64,000 bases of DNA from Sphingomonas jaspsi DSM 18422 (GTDB lineage: Bacteria; Pseudomonadota; Alphaproteobacteria; Sphingomonadales; Sphingomonadaceae), in the NCBI RefSeq assembly GCF_000585415.1, contig NZ_KK073876.1, positions 2,105,810 to 2,169,809 on the forward strand, read 5' to 3'. The notes beneath the pieces are model-generated. The model ran no database searches. It worked only from the letters and a program-made list of their open reading frames with translations, and was not told the DNA's origin. Positions 63,908 to 64,000 of this stretch are shown here, piece by piece. Each line of letters starts with the position of its first letter. The stretch's first letter is position 1. A program made the position numbers and the translations under genes.

Positions 63908-64000
63908 ATGGCGACGCCACCGCTGATCTTCGTCCTCAACGGGCCGAACCTCAATTTGCTCGGGACTCGCGAGCCCCACATCTACGGCACCGACACCCTA
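63908..64000 (+). CDS. aroQ: type II 3-dehydroquinate dehydratase (3' truncated)
   Basis: Only the first 31 residues lie in the window. They include the [10 protein letters not shown] motif of type II dehydroquinases and the start of the next loop ([12 protein letters not shown]). This enzyme dehydrates 3-dehydroquinate in aromatic amino acid synthesis. It is divergent from thiS-thiG. Confidence 0.9.
   Translation, partial: MATPPLIFVLNGPNLNLLGTREPHIYGTDTL

Overview
The window is a stretch of ordinary chromosome from a high-GC alphaproteobacterium, most likely a sphingomonad (Sphingomonas/Sphingomicrobium-like). Support comes from clade-typical genes: FYDLN-acid protein, DUF1476 (F1-ATPase zeta-like), DUF2794, an HWE-type histidine kinase, a Flp pilin, DUF4112, rpsA-ihfB adjacency and a near-consensus EcfG-type promoter. 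The assignment rests on protein recognition only; no 16S gene is present. I see no CRISPR array, insertion sequence, integrase or prophage. The first gene (corC-like) and the last (aroQ) are cut by the window edges.

Layout: 1-5 kb has corC, a sorbosone-dehydrogenase-like lipoprotein, lnt and metK. 5-15.8 kb has a glycine-zipper protein, a polytopic membrane protein, DUF2794 + serine acetyltransferase, a TauE/SafE transporter, convergent oxyR/katG, pgsA, an LplT-like MFS protein, an unlisted 56-aa membrane protein and a GGDEF-EAL protein. 15.8-25.8 kb has tRNA-Leu, ihfB, rpsA and cmk, with a plus-strand block (RNB nuclease, 721-aa lipoprotein-like protein, DUF3142 protein) lying between rpsA and cmk, then the FYDLN protein, a PDZ membrane protein and tRNA-Ala. 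26-32.5 kb is a molybdenum region: cytochrome b + molybdopterin oxidoreductase facing a tightly overlapped moaA-moaD-moaE-moaB-moaC-moeA operon, with a second TauE/SafE gene.

32.5-37.8 kb is the most distinctive part. A minus-strand operon encodes a 73-aa small protein, a YcaO cyclodehydratase-family protein and a TfuA-family protein with 1-nt gap and 4-nt overlap spacing. This is the architecture of a ribosomal-peptide backbone-modifying (thioamidation-type) system. A winged-helix/TPR regulator converges on tfuA. Around it lie a GNAT acetyltransferase, a 54-aa small protein and a lone Flp pilin; a short conserved sequence element recurs upstream of these three.

37.9-55.5 kb has a class A penicillin-binding protein, an orphan family-5 solute-binding lipoprotein + DUF4112, nadA with a strong hairpin covering its ribosome-binding site, DUF4230 + metallo-hydrolase, a BlaR1/BlaI-like pair with two BlaI-type operators, DUF1476-bolA-grxD, an L,D-transpeptidase, a CHASE4-like GGDEF-EAL protein, and a lipid/ketone-body cluster (quinone oxidoreductase, lactonase-like MBL protein, small lipoprotein, scoB, scoA, SCP2). 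55.6-64 kb has an HWE histidine kinase, an aldehyde dehydrogenase, an acyl-CoA dehydrogenase divergent from an HxlR regulator, a ThDP enzyme, a 57-aa small protein, a CsbD stress protein, thiS-thiG and the start of aroQ.
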